A stretch of DNA of 37,969 nt from Thermoplasmata archaeon (lineage in GTDB: Archaea > Thermoplasmatota > Thermoplasmata > Lutacidiplasmatales > UBA184): assembly GCA_021828195.1 (NCBI GenBank), contig JAKASQ010000003.1, forward strand, positions 87,526 through 125,494, read 5' to 3'. A program made the translations under genes and the position numbers. How positions within the stretch are numbered: the first letter of the stretch is position 1; the number at the start of each line of letters is the position of its first letter. Below, piece by piece: positions 7,811 through 15,598 of this stretch. The notes under the pieces were generated by a model. The model had not been told where the DNA came from, searched no databases, and worked only from the letters and a program-made list of their open reading frames with translations.

Positions 7811-7933
7811 GGCTGACAGCTTTCCGCGCTTCCCGTAGGCTCGCGCACTTCAGTACCTCGCGGAACGCCAGTGGGCTTAACTGCCGGGTTCGGAATGGGA
7901 CCGGGTGTTTCCCCACCGCTTTGACCGTCAGCC
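7811..7933 (-). rRNA. rrf: 5S ribosomal RNA
   Basis: On the minus strand the gene starts GGCTGACGGTCAAAGCGGTG and ends GCTGTCAGCC, so its 5' and 3' ends pair as helix I (GGCTGAC/GTCAGCC). Inside are the universal 5S elements GGGGAAACACCCG, CCCATTCCGAACCCGGCAG, TTAAGCCCAC and GGTACTGAAGTGCGCGAGCC. The length, about 123 nt, is normal. No 16S or 23S gene is near, so this is an unlinked 5S gene, as is typical of Thermoplasma relatives. Confidence 0.97.
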
Positions 7934-7953
7934 GAACGGCCCACCGAGGCTCG

Positions 7954-7961
7954 CTATTTAA
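7954..7961 (-). promoter_or_regulatory. TATA element of 5S rRNA
   Basis: The minus strand reads TTAAATAG, centred about 25 nt upstream of the 5S 5' end. This is the expected spacing for a transcript starting at the mature end, and shows the 5S gene is its own transcription unit. Confidence 0.7.
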
Positions 7962-8381
7962 CGTTCATGGAAACGGATGCGTTGCGCGAGGGGAAGGCGG
8001 CCCGGAGCGCGCGCCGAGCATCTCAGCACCGTCGCGGGTCGCTTCTCGCCGGCGCATCCACGATCTTGAACCCCTCGAGCCGCACGCCGTCCGGACCCCG
8101 AGCCTAGACCATCTTCGGCTTCTCCGCCTCGAGCCGAGGGTCCGGTTTGGTGCTTCATCGCCTCCGACCCGATTCCCTGCTCTCCCGCCGGGAGAGGGTT
8201 TCGCTCAACCAATCGACGCCGATCCCGCAAGGGTCGCGGCCCCTCTTCTGGAGCATACGGGGCGGCACGCGGTGCACCCGGGCCCGAGCGACGCCCATCG
8301 AAACCATCATCCTACCCCGGAGCTGCACCCGCCCGTAGAACGCGCCCGGCCCCGGAGGTCCGGTGGGGGGACGGAACACCA
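7962..8381. other. Intergenic region, no gene recognised
   Basis: About 420 bp between the 5S promoter and the aminopeptidase gene. It contains a perfect hairpin CTCTCCC-GCC-GGGAGAG at 8180-8196. Short minus-strand stretches have coding-like composition but are broken by stops. No RNA family or protein was recognised. Confidence 0.45.
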
Positions 8382-10820
8382 ATGATCGGACAGGCGGAGC
8401 CGCCCCAGGTGGACGAGTACCGACTGCACCTCGACGTCGACTTTGCGGGTCAGCGTTGGGTGGGAACCATCGAGTTCGACATCGCTCCGGCCCCGGAGCA
8501 GATCTCGCTCGACTGCGACCGCTTGGAGATCCGTGGGGCGTGGGTCGAGGGCCTCCCCGCGACCCACCATGTGGACCACGCGACGAACAGCCTGCACGTC
8601 GCCATTCCTCGGCCGGGTCCGCGGGCTCGGGTCCGGGTCGAGTTCGATGGCGTCGTCGATCCAGCGAACATGATGGGACTCTACCGGTCGAAGTTCGCGG
8701 GCGGCTACGCGCTCGTTAGCCAGTGCGAGGCGACCGGGGCGCGCAAGATCTTCCCCTGCTTCGATCGACCCGACCGGAAGGCACGCTTCCGTACAAGCGT
8801 CACGACCGACGCGGCCCAGGAGGTCGTCTCGAACACGTCTCCGGAGAAGGTCACGACGCACGGTGCGCGTCGCCTCTGGAAGTTCGCCCCTACTCCGCCC
8901 ATGGCAACGTACCTCTTCTTCGTGGGGATCGGCACGTTCGAACGGGTGGAGGAGAACTCCGGACGCGTCGCGATCGCGGTCGTGACCGCTCCGGGAAGCG
9001 GACCGTCCACCGCCTTCGCCCTCTCGGTCACGGGCCGCCTCCTTCGGGCCTTCGAGGAGTACTACGGGATCGAGTACCCACTCCCCAAGCTTGACCTGAT
9101 CGGGGTCCCCGAGCACCCGTTCGGAGCGATGGAGAACTGGGGAGCGATCAGCTTCCGCGATATGCGGCTCCTCGTCACGGAGCGCACGGGAACGCTCGAC
9201 CGGCGCCAGACCTTCGATACGATCGCGCACGAACTCGCCCACCAGTGGTTCGGGAATCTCGTGACGATGCAGTGGTGGACGGACATCTGGCTGAACGAGA
9301 GCTTTGCGACGCTGATGGCGCTCAAGATGGTCGATCGGCTCGACCCGGAGCTGCAGGCGATCAACGAGTTCTTCATGATCTTCATGGGGCCCGGGCTGCG
9401 CAGCGATTCTCTGACTTCCACGGTCCCAGTGAGCGTGCCGGTGGTCGAGCCGGACGAGATCAACCAGATCTTCGACCCCGCGATCAGCTACGGAAAGGGG
9501 GCGAGCGTCCTCCGCATGATCGAGGCCTACCTCGGGGAGGAGACGTTCCGCCGGGGGGTCATCGAGTACCTGACTCGCCACAAGTGGCAGAACGCCCGGA
9601 CGAGCGATCTGTGGGAGGCCCTCGGCGAGGCCTCGCAGCAGCCGATCCCGGAGATCCTCGGGCCCTGGATCGAGCGAGCCGGCCTACCGGTCGTGGAGGC
9701 TCGCGGGGTATCGGGTGGTCTCGAATTGCGCCAGCGTCGCTACCGGTTGGACGGCGTGCACGCGCCCGGCGCCTGGAAAATCCCTATGGTGATCGATGTC
9801 GACGGTCGGCCCGAACGCGTGCGGTTCGACTCGGAGCGCCACCTGCTGTCGGTGCCCGCAACGGCCTCCGTCCATCTCAACCGGGGCGCCACGGGATTCT
9901 ACCGCGTGCTCTACGACCCGGCGCTGTACGATCGGCTCCTGTCCACGTTCGCCGAGCGGTCAATGGCCGAGAAGTGGATCGTCATGGAGGACCTGTACGC
10001 GTTCGTCCTCTCTGGAGAGGTTCCGCTCGAGACCTACGCGCGGTTCGTGCGCGCCCTATCCTCGTGCGTCGACTACCCGGTCGTTGCGTCCGTGAGCTCG
10101 GCGTTGCGCGCCTTCGGGCTGTACGCCCCGGACGTGGTCGAGGTCAGCGACCTCGCTCGATCCTTCCTCGCCGATCAGTTCCATCGCATCGGTCCACGCG
10201 CTCGGCCCGAAGAGCCCACCGGCACCGGGGTGCTCCGCGAAAGCCTCTCCCTCTCCCGCGCCATGCTCGATCCGGGCTTCGCCCGGGAACTTTCCGAGCT
10301 GTTCGTCGAGTGGGAACGGCTCGATCCCGACCTTCGAGGAGCCGTGGCGATCGGGCGCTCGCGCACCGAAGGGGACCTCGCGCATCGCGAGATCCGCCAA
10401 CGGCTCTCGCAGAACCCGCCCGAGGGTGAGGCGGCGAGACTCGAGAACGCGCTGAGCTGGAGCGCCGCCCCCCGGCTCGTCGAGGCGACGCTCGACGGCG
10501 CGCTGCGGGGGGAGATCAATCGTGGCCACGTGTGGACCGTCATCATCCACGCCGGCCTCAACCGCCCGTCCCGGGAGATCACCTGGAAGTGGCTCCAAGC
10601 CCACGTCGCCGAGCTGAACGAGTTCTTCCGGGGGACCGGGTTCATGCCCGAGGTCCTCTACCCGCTCATCCCCGTTCTGGGGCTCGGGCGGGACAAGGAG
10701 GTCCGTGCGTTCTTCGCCGCGAACCCGTTTCCGGAAGGGGCGCGGGGAGCAGCGAAGGGGCTCGAAATGCTCACGATCGCCGAGAACTTCGCCCGCCGGA
10801 TCGGCGGGAAGCGGGCGTAG
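8382..10820 (+). CDS. M1 family zinc aminopeptidase (tricorn factor F2/F3-like)
   Basis: An 812-residue gluzincin aminopeptidase that removes N-terminal amino acids from peptides, probably in the cytoplasm downstream of the proteasome or tricorn protease. The exopeptidase signature GAMEN lies at about 248-252. The zinc site HELAHQ starts at His283, followed by the third ligand in WLNESFA (Glu about 306). QCEATGARKIFPCFDRPD upstream is the usual substrate-anchoring region. The helical C-terminal domain (about 500-810) is complete. Length and motif order match Thermoplasma tricorn-interacting factors F2/F3, though no tricorn gene is in the window. The stop lies inside the convergent thioesterase gene (50 bp overlap). 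No clear Shine-Dalgarno or TATA is seen before the ATG. Confidence 0.93.
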   Translation: MIGQAEPPQVDEYRLHLDVDFAGQRWVGTIEFDIAPAPEQISLDCDRLEIRGAWVEGLPATHHVDHATNSLHVAIPRPGPRARVRVEFDGVVDPANMMGLYRSKFAGGYALVSQCEATGARKIFPCFDRPDRKARFRTSVTTDAAQEVVSNTSPEKVTTHGARRLWKFAPTPPMATYLFFVGIGTFERVEENSGRVAIAVVTAPGSGPSTAFALSVTGRLLRAFEEYYGIEYPLPKLDLIGVPEHPFGAMENWGAISFRDMRLLVTERTGTLDRRQTFDTIAHELAHQWFGNLVTMQWWTDIWLNESFATLMALKMVDRLDPELQAINEFFMIFMGPGLRSDSLTSTVPVSVPVVEPDEINQIFDPAISYGKGASVLRMIEAYLGEETFRRGVIEYLTRHKWQNARTSDLWEALGEASQQPIPEILGPWIERAGLPVVEARGVSGGLELRQRRYRLDGVHAPGAWKIPMVIDVDGRPERVRFDSERHLLSVPATASVHLNRGATGFYRVLYDPALYDRLLSTFAERSMAEKWIVMEDLYAFVLSGEVPLETYARFVRALSSCVDYPVVASVSSALRAFGLYAPDVVEVSDLARSFLADQFHRIGPRARPEEPTGTGVLRESLSLSRAMLDPGFARELSELFVEWERLDPDLRGAVAIGRSRTEGDLAHREIRQRLSQNPPEGEAARLENALSWSAAPRLVEATLDGALRGEINRGHVWTVIIHAGLNRPSREITWKWLQAHVAELNEFFRGTGFMPEVLYPLIPVLGLGRDKEVRAFFAANPFPEGARGAAKGLEMLTIAENFARRIGGKRA

Positions 10821-11298
10821 GGGCGCCCCGGCGCGAGGACGGCGGCTCCTCCGCCGACCAGATGTACCAAGTGCCGTGCGCCTGGCTGAGCCGGTGCCCC
10901 TCGGCGTCGTACAGATTGCCCTCGACGAACGCAAGGTGGCGGCCTCGTCGGAGCACGTCGCCTCGGGCCCGGAGCACGGCGTCCTCGCGGGCTCCCCGCA
11001 GGAACTCCACGTAGAGCGACGTGGTCGCGGTCGTCTCGCCCTCCCCGAGGGTAGTGACCACCGCCCCTCCCATCGCGGTGTCGAGGATCGTGGCGTAGAC
11101 CCCTCCGTGCACGACCCCGTTGATGTTCAGGTGTCGCTGGTCGACCGTCCCGGCGACCGTGCAGTAGCCCACCCCGGACTGTTCGGCGTCGATGAGGAAT
11201 CCCACCGTTTGATGGAACCCCCCGAGGCGGTTCGCACGCGCGAGATCGCGTGGAGAGCGGTACGCCACGGGCCGCGGTGTCGCGGGGGGACGCGCCAT
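10771..11298 (-). CDS. PaaI-type hotdog thioesterase
   Basis: A 175-residue hotdog-fold protein. The central helix motif NINGVVHGGVYATILDTAMGGAV, with HGG and a downstream Asp, is the signature of the PaaI/YbgC-like acyl-CoA thioesterases. TTSLYVEFLRGA and LRARGDVLRRGRHLAFVEG are the strands that follow. It likely hydrolyses an acyl- or aryl-CoA ester; the substrate is not readable, but the PaaA-like and enoyl-CoA hydratase genes nearby make an aromatic or fatty acyl-CoA plausible. The ATG at 11298 is chosen because it lies about 27 nt from the shared TATA-like site. Longer upstream frames overlap the decarboxylase gene. The C-terminal 30 residues are Arg/Ser-rich and overlap the end of the aminopeptidase gene. 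Confidence 0.85.
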   Translation of the reverse strand: MARPPATPRPVAYRSPRDLARANRLGGFHQTVGFLIDAEQSGVGYCTVAGTVDQRHLNINGVVHGGVYATILDTAMGGAVVTTLGEGETTATTSLYVEFLRGAREDAVLRARGDVLRRGRHLAFVEGNLYDAEGHRLSQAHGTWYIWSAEEPPSSRRGAPTPASRRSGGRSSRRS

Positions 11299-11320
11299 CG
11301 TCCGTAAGAGGCGCCGTGGT

Positions 11321-11330
11321 GGATAAGTAC
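11321..11330. promoter_or_regulatory. Shared divergent promoter element
   Basis: GGATAAGTAC reads GTACTTATCC on the other strand, so a TATA-like core is present both ways. It is centred about 27 nt from the thioesterase ATG (11298) and about 31 nt from the decarboxylase ATG (11357). The plus-strand gene also has a strong GGAGGAG Shine-Dalgarno (11347-11353). Confidence 0.45.
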
Positions 11331-11356
11331 TGCGCGCCGTCCTCAGGGAGGAGCGC

Positions 11357-12364
11357 ATGGCGAGGGAAATCCCGGGTCGGGCGACGTACGAAGCCGCTCC
11401 GAACATCGCTCTCGTGAAGTACTGGGGCGTCCGGGATCCGGAACTCGCCCTCCCGTACAATTCGTCGCTTTCGGTCACGCTCGATCGGCTCCATACCCGC
11501 ACGACGGTGGTGTTCGACCGGGCGCTATCGGGGGATCGGTTCGTCCTCGACGGAACGCTCCAGAGCGGCGGACCGCTCTCGGCCGTCTCCGCCTTGCTCG
11601 ATCGAGTGCGGGCGATCACGCACACACCGACGCACGCGCTCGTCCGCTCGACCAACAACTTCCCCACGGCGAGCGGCATGGCGAGCAGCGCGAGCGGCTT
11701 CGCGGCGCTCGCGGGAGCGAGCACGGCGGCAGCGGGTCTCGATCTGAGCGACCGGGCGCTCTCCCAGCTTGCCCGCTACGGATCGGGCAGCGCCTCGCGC
11801 TCGATCTTCGGAGGGTTCGTGGAGTGGCGCGCCGGCACGCGCTCGGACGGCCGGGACTGCTACGCGCGGACGCTGCATCCACCGCGGTACTGGCCGTCCT
11901 TTCGCGATCTCGTCGTGCTCATCGATGCCGCTCCGACGAAGCCCGTGCGCTCCGCCGATGCGATGCAGACCTCGGTACATACCTCCCCGTACTTCCCCCA
12001 GCGTCAGCGCGAGCTGCCGGCGCGGACCCGAAGAATGATCCGGGCGATCCACGACCGAGATGCACCGACCCTGTTTCCCCTCGTGATGGAGGAATGTGAC
12101 AGCTTCCGCAACGTCTGCGAAACGACGGTGCCATCGCTCGACTACCTTACGGTCTCCTCGCGGGCGATCATCTCCGAGGTGCGCGCGCTCAACCAGGAGG
12201 AAGGGCGGCCCGTAGCCGCGTACACCCATGATGCAGGCGCCCACCTACACGTCTTCCTGCTCGCACCGGACGCGCCCCGGGTGCGTCGCCGGCTCACGAG
12301 GATCCCCGGCATTCGCCGGATGCTCCTGCTCCGGCCGGGGCCCGGCGGTCGGCGCCTCTCCTAG
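11357..12364 (+). CDS. mvaD: Mevalonate-pathway (di)phosphomevalonate decarboxylase
   Basis: A 335-residue GHMP-family enzyme of isoprenoid (archaeal lipid) synthesis. Family marks are NIALVKYWG (residues 17-24), NSSLSVTL, NFPTASGMASSASGFAAL (the ATP-binding loop), SGSASRSIFGGFVEW with Arg148, and THDAGAHLHVF with the catalytic Asp292. In classical diphosphomevalonate decarboxylases the first motif is KYWGK; here the last position is Val25. Loss of that lysine is known in related enzymes with altered substrates, such as the Thermoplasma mevalonate 3-kinase, which also lacks the Asp. This protein keeps the Asp, so decarboxylation is likely. The substrate could be diphosphomevalonate, phosphomevalonate or mevalonate 3,5-bisphosphate. 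It starts after a strong Shine-Dalgarno and ends in a 4-bp overlap with the convergent PaaA-like gene. Confidence 0.87.
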   Translation: MAREIPGRATYEAAPNIALVKYWGVRDPELALPYNSSLSVTLDRLHTRTTVVFDRALSGDRFVLDGTLQSGGPLSAVSALLDRVRAITHTPTHALVRSTNNFPTASGMASSASGFAALAGASTAAAGLDLSDRALSQLARYGSGSASRSIFGGFVEWRAGTRSDGRDCYARTLHPPRYWPSFRDLVVLIDAAPTKPVRSADAMQTSVHTSPYFPQRQRELPARTRRMIRAIHDRDAPTLFPLVMEECDSFRNVCETTVPSLDYLTVSSRAIISEVRALNQEEGRPVAAYTHDAGAHLHVFLLAPDAPRVRRRLTRIPGIRRMLLLRPGPGGRRLS

Positions 12365-13212
12365 TGGATGTGGCGGTCGAAGGCCGCCGCCGGCACCTGA
12401 AGCCCGATCGAGGTCAGGAGTGGCGTGACCTCGTGGATGTACCGTTCGCGCGCTTCCTCGTTCGTCCAGCGCTTGAGACCGTACTCGATCGCGCGCCGGC
12501 TCGTGTCGGAGTTGGAATGCCCGAACATGTCGAGGGCACGCGGGTACCACTTGTTGACCGCGGCCTGGGCCTCGTCCTTCGAACCCGAGTACTTCGGTCC
12601 GTACTGCGTCATCCGGCGAAGCACGCTGAACCCGAAGTTGAGGTGGAGCTGTTCCTCGGAGAGCATCAAGGGCATCGCCCGCGCGAGCGGGCCGTACGAG
12701 CACTCCTGGAAGGAGCGGAGTTGGTAGACGCCGACCCGGTCGACGAGGCAGGTGAACGCCCCGACATCGCTCCAGCGCTCGAACTTCATGTTGAACGCGT
12801 CGAGCTTGTGCTCGCCCTCGCGCTTCGTCAACAGCTCGTCGATGTCCTTCTGGCCGTCCTCGCCGAAGTCGCGGAGGATGCGGCACGCCTGGAGTCCATG
12901 ACGCGCTTCGTCCGCGACGATGCGGGCTTCGATCCATCGATCCTCGAGCGTCGGGGCCGAGTCGAGCCAGGGGCGGTGCTGTTGGATCGATGCGAACTCG
13001 GTGTCGGCCTGGACCACCATGAGCCGGATGACGAGCTTGCGCATGTCGCCGGGGAGCTCCTCCCCCGTCTCGTACTTGCGAACTCCTGCGGACGTGCCCC
13101 AGAGGATCTCGCGGACGGGCTCGACGGTCCCGCCCTCCTGGATGGTCCTGGAGACGTTCGTCGCCGGCGTCGCGGCGTACGGCTCCGGTCCCGGAGAGAT
13201 CGGTGAGTGCAT
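12361..13212 (-). CDS. PaaA-like diiron oxygenase-family protein (PF05138 type)
   Basis: A 283-residue ferritin-like helical protein resembling the catalytic subunit PaaA of the phenylacetyl-CoA 1,2-epoxidase and its relatives. Two iron-ligand ExxH motifs are visible: VADEARHGLQ and LSEEQLHLNFG. Others of the set lie in QADTEFASIQ and WSDVGAFTCLVDR. PaaA normally works with PaaC, PaaB and the reductase PaaE, and none is in the window, so the partner and electron donor are unknown. The ATG at 13212 is preferred over an upstream in-frame TTG (13236) because GAGGAG lies 4-9 bases before it. It follows the enoyl-CoA hydratase gene by 28 bp on the same strand, so the two probably act on one CoA-ester substrate. 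Confidence 0.82.
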   Translation of the reverse strand: MHSPISPGPEPYAATPATNVSRTIQEGGTVEPVREILWGTSAGVRKYETGEELPGDMRKLVIRLMVVQADTEFASIQQHRPWLDSAPTLEDRWIEARIVADEARHGLQACRILRDFGEDGQKDIDELLTKREGEHKLDAFNMKFERWSDVGAFTCLVDRVGVYQLRSFQECSYGPLARAMPLMLSEEQLHLNFGFSVLRRMTQYGPKYSGSKDEAQAAVNKWYPRALDMFGHSNSDTSRRAIEYGLKRWTNEEARERYIHEVTPLLTSIGLQVPAAAFDRHIH

Positions 13213-13240
13213 CGCGTGCTCCTCGCGCCGAGTCAATCGA

Positions 13241-14023
13241 TCAATGCCCCTTAAAGTTGGGCTTGCGCTTTTCGAGGTAGGAGGCTATCCCTTCCTTGGC
13301 GTCCTCGGTGACGAAGAGGCGGTTCTGCAACTCCCGCTCCAGGGCGAGCCCGGAGCTCAGGGGCATTTCGACCCCTTCTTGGACCGAGCGCTTGATCAGG
13401 CTGATCGCGCGCGAGGGACCGTGCGCAAGTCCGCTCGCGAACGTTTGGACATCCGCGGCGAACGTCTCCTTGGGATAGACGTAGTTGACGAGCCCCATCG
13501 CGAGCGCCTCGTCCGGGCCAAGGAGCCGACCCGTGATCATCAGATCGAGTGCGCGGGAGCTACCGATGAGACGGGGAAGGCGCTGCGTTCCACCCGTCCC
13601 GGGGAGCACCCCCAGGTTTACCTCGGGCAGACCGATCTTCCCGGAGTCCTTCGCCATGATGCGTAGATCGCAGGCGAGCGCGATCTCGAGGCCGCCGCCG
13701 ACCGTGTGGCCGGGGAGCGCCGCGATGACGACCTTCGGGGTCTGCGCGAACTTGTTCAGGGTCTCCTGGCAAAAGAGGCAGAACATCGCCTTGAAATCCG
13801 GCGGGCTCTTCTTGAGCATCTCGATGTCGGCGCCGGCGCTGAAGAATCCCGTGAGGGTGCTCGTGAGCACGATCACCTTTGCGTGGTCGTCGAAGCGCAG
13901 CTCCTCGAGGGCCGCGTCGACCTCGTGCATCATCTCGAGGTCGTAGGTGTTGGCCCTCGGCTTCGCGATCTCGATATATCCGACCCCGTTGTCGACCCGG
14001 GTCCGAACGAACTTCCCTTGCAT
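13241..14023 (-). CDS. Enoyl-CoA hydratase/isomerase (crotonase family)
   Basis: A 260-residue crotonase-fold enzyme. The oxyanion-hole motifs are FFSAGADIEM and GHTVGGGLEIALACDLRI. Both catalytic glutamates of true hydratases are in place: the Glu of GGLEIAL and the Glu of GLPEVNLGVLPGTGGTQRLPRLIG. GLVNYVYP and the C-terminal FxxEDAKEGIASYLEKRKPNFKG are also typical. It should hydrate 2-enoyl-CoA or act as a PaaG/PaaF-like isomerase or hydratase. It lies 51 bp downstream of rpiA and 28 bp upstream of the PaaA-like gene. A GTTAAAC element at about 14073-14080, just at the end of rpiA, may give it its own promoter. One oddity is the Cys-containing stretch MFCLFCQETLNKF after the first oxyanion motif. 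Confidence 0.92.
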   Translation of the reverse strand: MQGKFVRTRVDNGVGYIEIAKPRANTYDLEMMHEVDAALEELRFDDHAKVIVLTSTLTGFFSAGADIEMLKKSPPDFKAMFCLFCQETLNKFAQTPKVVIAALPGHTVGGGLEIALACDLRIMAKDSGKIGLPEVNLGVLPGTGGTQRLPRLIGSSRALDLMITGRLLGPDEALAMGLVNYVYPKETFAADVQTFASGLAHGPSRAISLIKRSVQEGVEMPLSSGLALERELQNRLFVTEDAKEGIASYLEKRKPNFKGH

Positions 14024-14074
14024 GAGCGTACCTCCGACTCCTTCGATGGTTGCCCTCGCGAAACGCCGGTCCGT

Positions 14075-14785
14075 TTAACGCCGACGTACCCCGGCCGAGG
14101 CGATCCGCTCCTCCACCCGGCCGTCCGAGTGGCCGATCACGACCCGGTGGGCCATCCCGGGGAACAGGCCGGTCTCCACCACTCCGATCGGCGCACGGAG
14201 CTCGGCCGCGGTGGCCCGAGGGTCCTCGAGGGGCCGAGAGGGACGCAGATCGAGAATCTCGTTGCCGTTGTCGGTGACGTACGGCACGCCCTCGCGGAGC
14301 GTGCGGAGATGGACCTGGTACCCTTGCTTGCGGAACCGTTCGGTGAGCACTCCGCGAGCAAACGGGACCACTTCCACAGGGATCGAGGCCTTCTCTCCGA
14401 GCCGGGTGACGAGCTTGCTCGGGTCGATCATGATGATCAGTTCTTCGGAGAGAACGGCGAGGAGCTTCTCCCGGAAGAGCGCGCCGCCTCCGCCCTTCGT
14501 CAGATCGAGCGCTTCGCTGACCTCGTCGGCTCCGTCAACCATGACGGTGAACTGATCGTCCTCGCGTAGGCCCCGGACCGGAAGCTCGAGGGATCGGGCG
14601 AGGTCCTCGGTGGCTCGGGAGGAGCACACGAACTCGAAGTCGCGTCCCTTCGGGAACCGTTCGGCGATCGCCCTTACCGCCCAGGCCGCGGTGGAGCCGG
14701 TCCCCAACGCCACTCGTCCCGGGGTCAGTCGCGCGACCGCGAAGCGGGCGGCCGCAGCTTTGGCCGCGTCGCTGGAATCGCCCAT
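14075..14785 (-). CDS. rpiA: Ribose-5-phosphate isomerase A
   Basis: A 236-residue enzyme interconverting ribose-5-phosphate and ribulose-5-phosphate, the route to nucleotide ribose. Signatures in order are LGTGSTAAWAVRAI (phosphate loop), MVDGADEVSEALDLTKGGGGALFREK (active-site DGADE and KGGGGA), IMIDPSKLV and VTDNGNEILD. The frame is open another 34 codons upstream, but that part is Arg-rich and overlaps the divergent UMP kinase leader, so the ATG at 14785 (MGDSSDAAK) is used. A GATTCAAGA element about 30 nt upstream may be its TATA box. In a cell where the transaldolase-like gene is broken, ribose supply may depend on the RuMP route rather than a full pentose phosphate cycle, which is inference. 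Confidence 0.94.
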   Translation of the reverse strand: MGDSSDAAKAAAARFAVARLTPGRVALGTGSTAAWAVRAIAERFPKGRDFEFVCSSRATEDLARSLELPVRGLREDDQFTVMVDGADEVSEALDLTKGGGGALFREKLLAVLSEELIIMIDPSKLVTRLGEKASIPVEVVPFARGVLTERFRKQGYQVHLRTLREGVPYVTDNGNEILDLRPSRPLEDPRATAAELRAPIGVVETGLFPGMAHRVVIGHSDGRVEERIASAGVRRR

Positions 14786-14835
14786 CCTCCCCGCCCACGG
14801 CTCCCGCGCTCTTGAATCTCTCCTCTCCCGGCAAC

Positions 14836-14844
14836 GGTAAAGTG
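14836..14844 (+). promoter_or_regulatory. TATA-like element of the pyrH-adk operon
   Basis: GGTAAAGTG is centred 26 nt before the pyrH ATG at 14866, fitting a leaderless transcript. Confidence 0.45.
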
Positions 14845-14865
14845 TCGCCACGGCTCGACCGGGCG

Positions 14866-15588
14866 ATGGGGTCCCCTTCCTCCGCACCGGTCGTGATTTC
14901 GATCGGGGGTTCCGTGATCTGGACCGGGGAGGACGACGCGCACTACCTCGGTGGGCTGGCGACCTTGCTACGCCGTGCGGGGAAGCGCCGACCGATCGGT
15001 GTCACCACGGGCGGTGGCTCGACGGCACGCCAGTATATCGAATTGGGACGCCAGCTCGGACTGACGGAGGTCGAACTGGACGAGATCGGTATCGACGTCA
15101 CTCGTCTGCACGCTCGCCTGTTGGCCGGATGCATCGGGCCCCCGACGCCGGCCCACCCCCCGACGACGGTCGCCGCAGCGGTGCACGAGATCCAGCGGGG
15201 GCCCCTCGTGGTCATGGGGGGCACCGAGCCGGGGCATACCACCGACGGCGTGGCCGCGCTACTCGCCGTGAGACTTCGGGCCGCCCGGATCATCAATGCG
15301 ACGAGCGTCGACGGGATCTACGATCGGGATCCACGGACGCACCCGGCCGCGAAGCGGATAGAACGGCTCTCTTGGGAGAGGTTCCGCGAGATGGTCCACG
15401 CCGGAGCGTCTTCGGCCGCGGGCCAGCAGTTCCCATTCGATCATCTCGCCGTCAACGTCCTCGCGCGTGCGAAGATCCCGCTCGCCATCGTCCAGGGGCG
15501 CGATCTCGTCAACCTCGAGCGCGCGATCGAAGGCCGGACCTTCGACGGCAGCCGGGTGGAGGGATCCCTCCGGCCACAACGCATTTAG
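14866..15588 (+). CDS. pyrH: UMP kinase, archaeal type
   Basis: A 240-residue amino-acid-kinase-fold enzyme that phosphorylates UMP to UDP. Archaeal UMP-kinase signatures are SIGGSV near the start, TTGGGSTARQYIELGRQLGL, ELDEIGIDVTRLHARLL, VVMGGTEPGHTTDGVAALLA, INATSVDGIYDRDPR and a closing FDHLAVNVLARAKIPLAIVQGRD. It lacks the catalytic His of isopentenyl phosphate kinase (HGGGSFGH type), so IPK was ruled out despite the nearby mevalonate gene. The ATG at 14866 is chosen over an upstream TTG (14812) because it gives the usual N-terminus and sits 26 nt after a TATA-like element. Adenylate kinase follows 10 bp downstream, forming a nucleotide-kinase operon. Confidence 0.93.
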   Translation: MGSPSSAPVVISIGGSVIWTGEDDAHYLGGLATLLRRAGKRRPIGVTTGGGSTARQYIELGRQLGLTEVELDEIGIDVTRLHARLLAGCIGPPTPAHPPTTVAAAVHEIQRGPLVVMGGTEPGHTTDGVAALLAVRLRAARIINATSVDGIYDRDPRTHPAAKRIERLSWERFREMVHAGASSAAGQQFPFDHLAVNVLARAKIPLAIVQGRDLVNLERAIEGRTFDGSRVEGSLRPQRI

Positions 15589-15598
15589 CCGAGAGCCG

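Noticed and set aside
7958-8230. Minus-strand small protein upstream of the 5S gene
   Set aside because: It covers the 5S promoter, has no motif, and a coding-like stretch inside it is in a different frame broken by stops.
13213-13236. Upstream TTG start of the PaaA-like gene
   Set aside because: The ATG at 13212 has GAGGAG at the right distance, and that site would lie within the coding sequence of the longer version.
14866-15588. Isopentenyl phosphate kinase, suggested by the nearby mevalonate gene
   Set aside because: The sequence lacks the catalytic His of that enzyme and carries UMP-kinase motifs (GGTEPGHTTD, DEIGIDVTRL).
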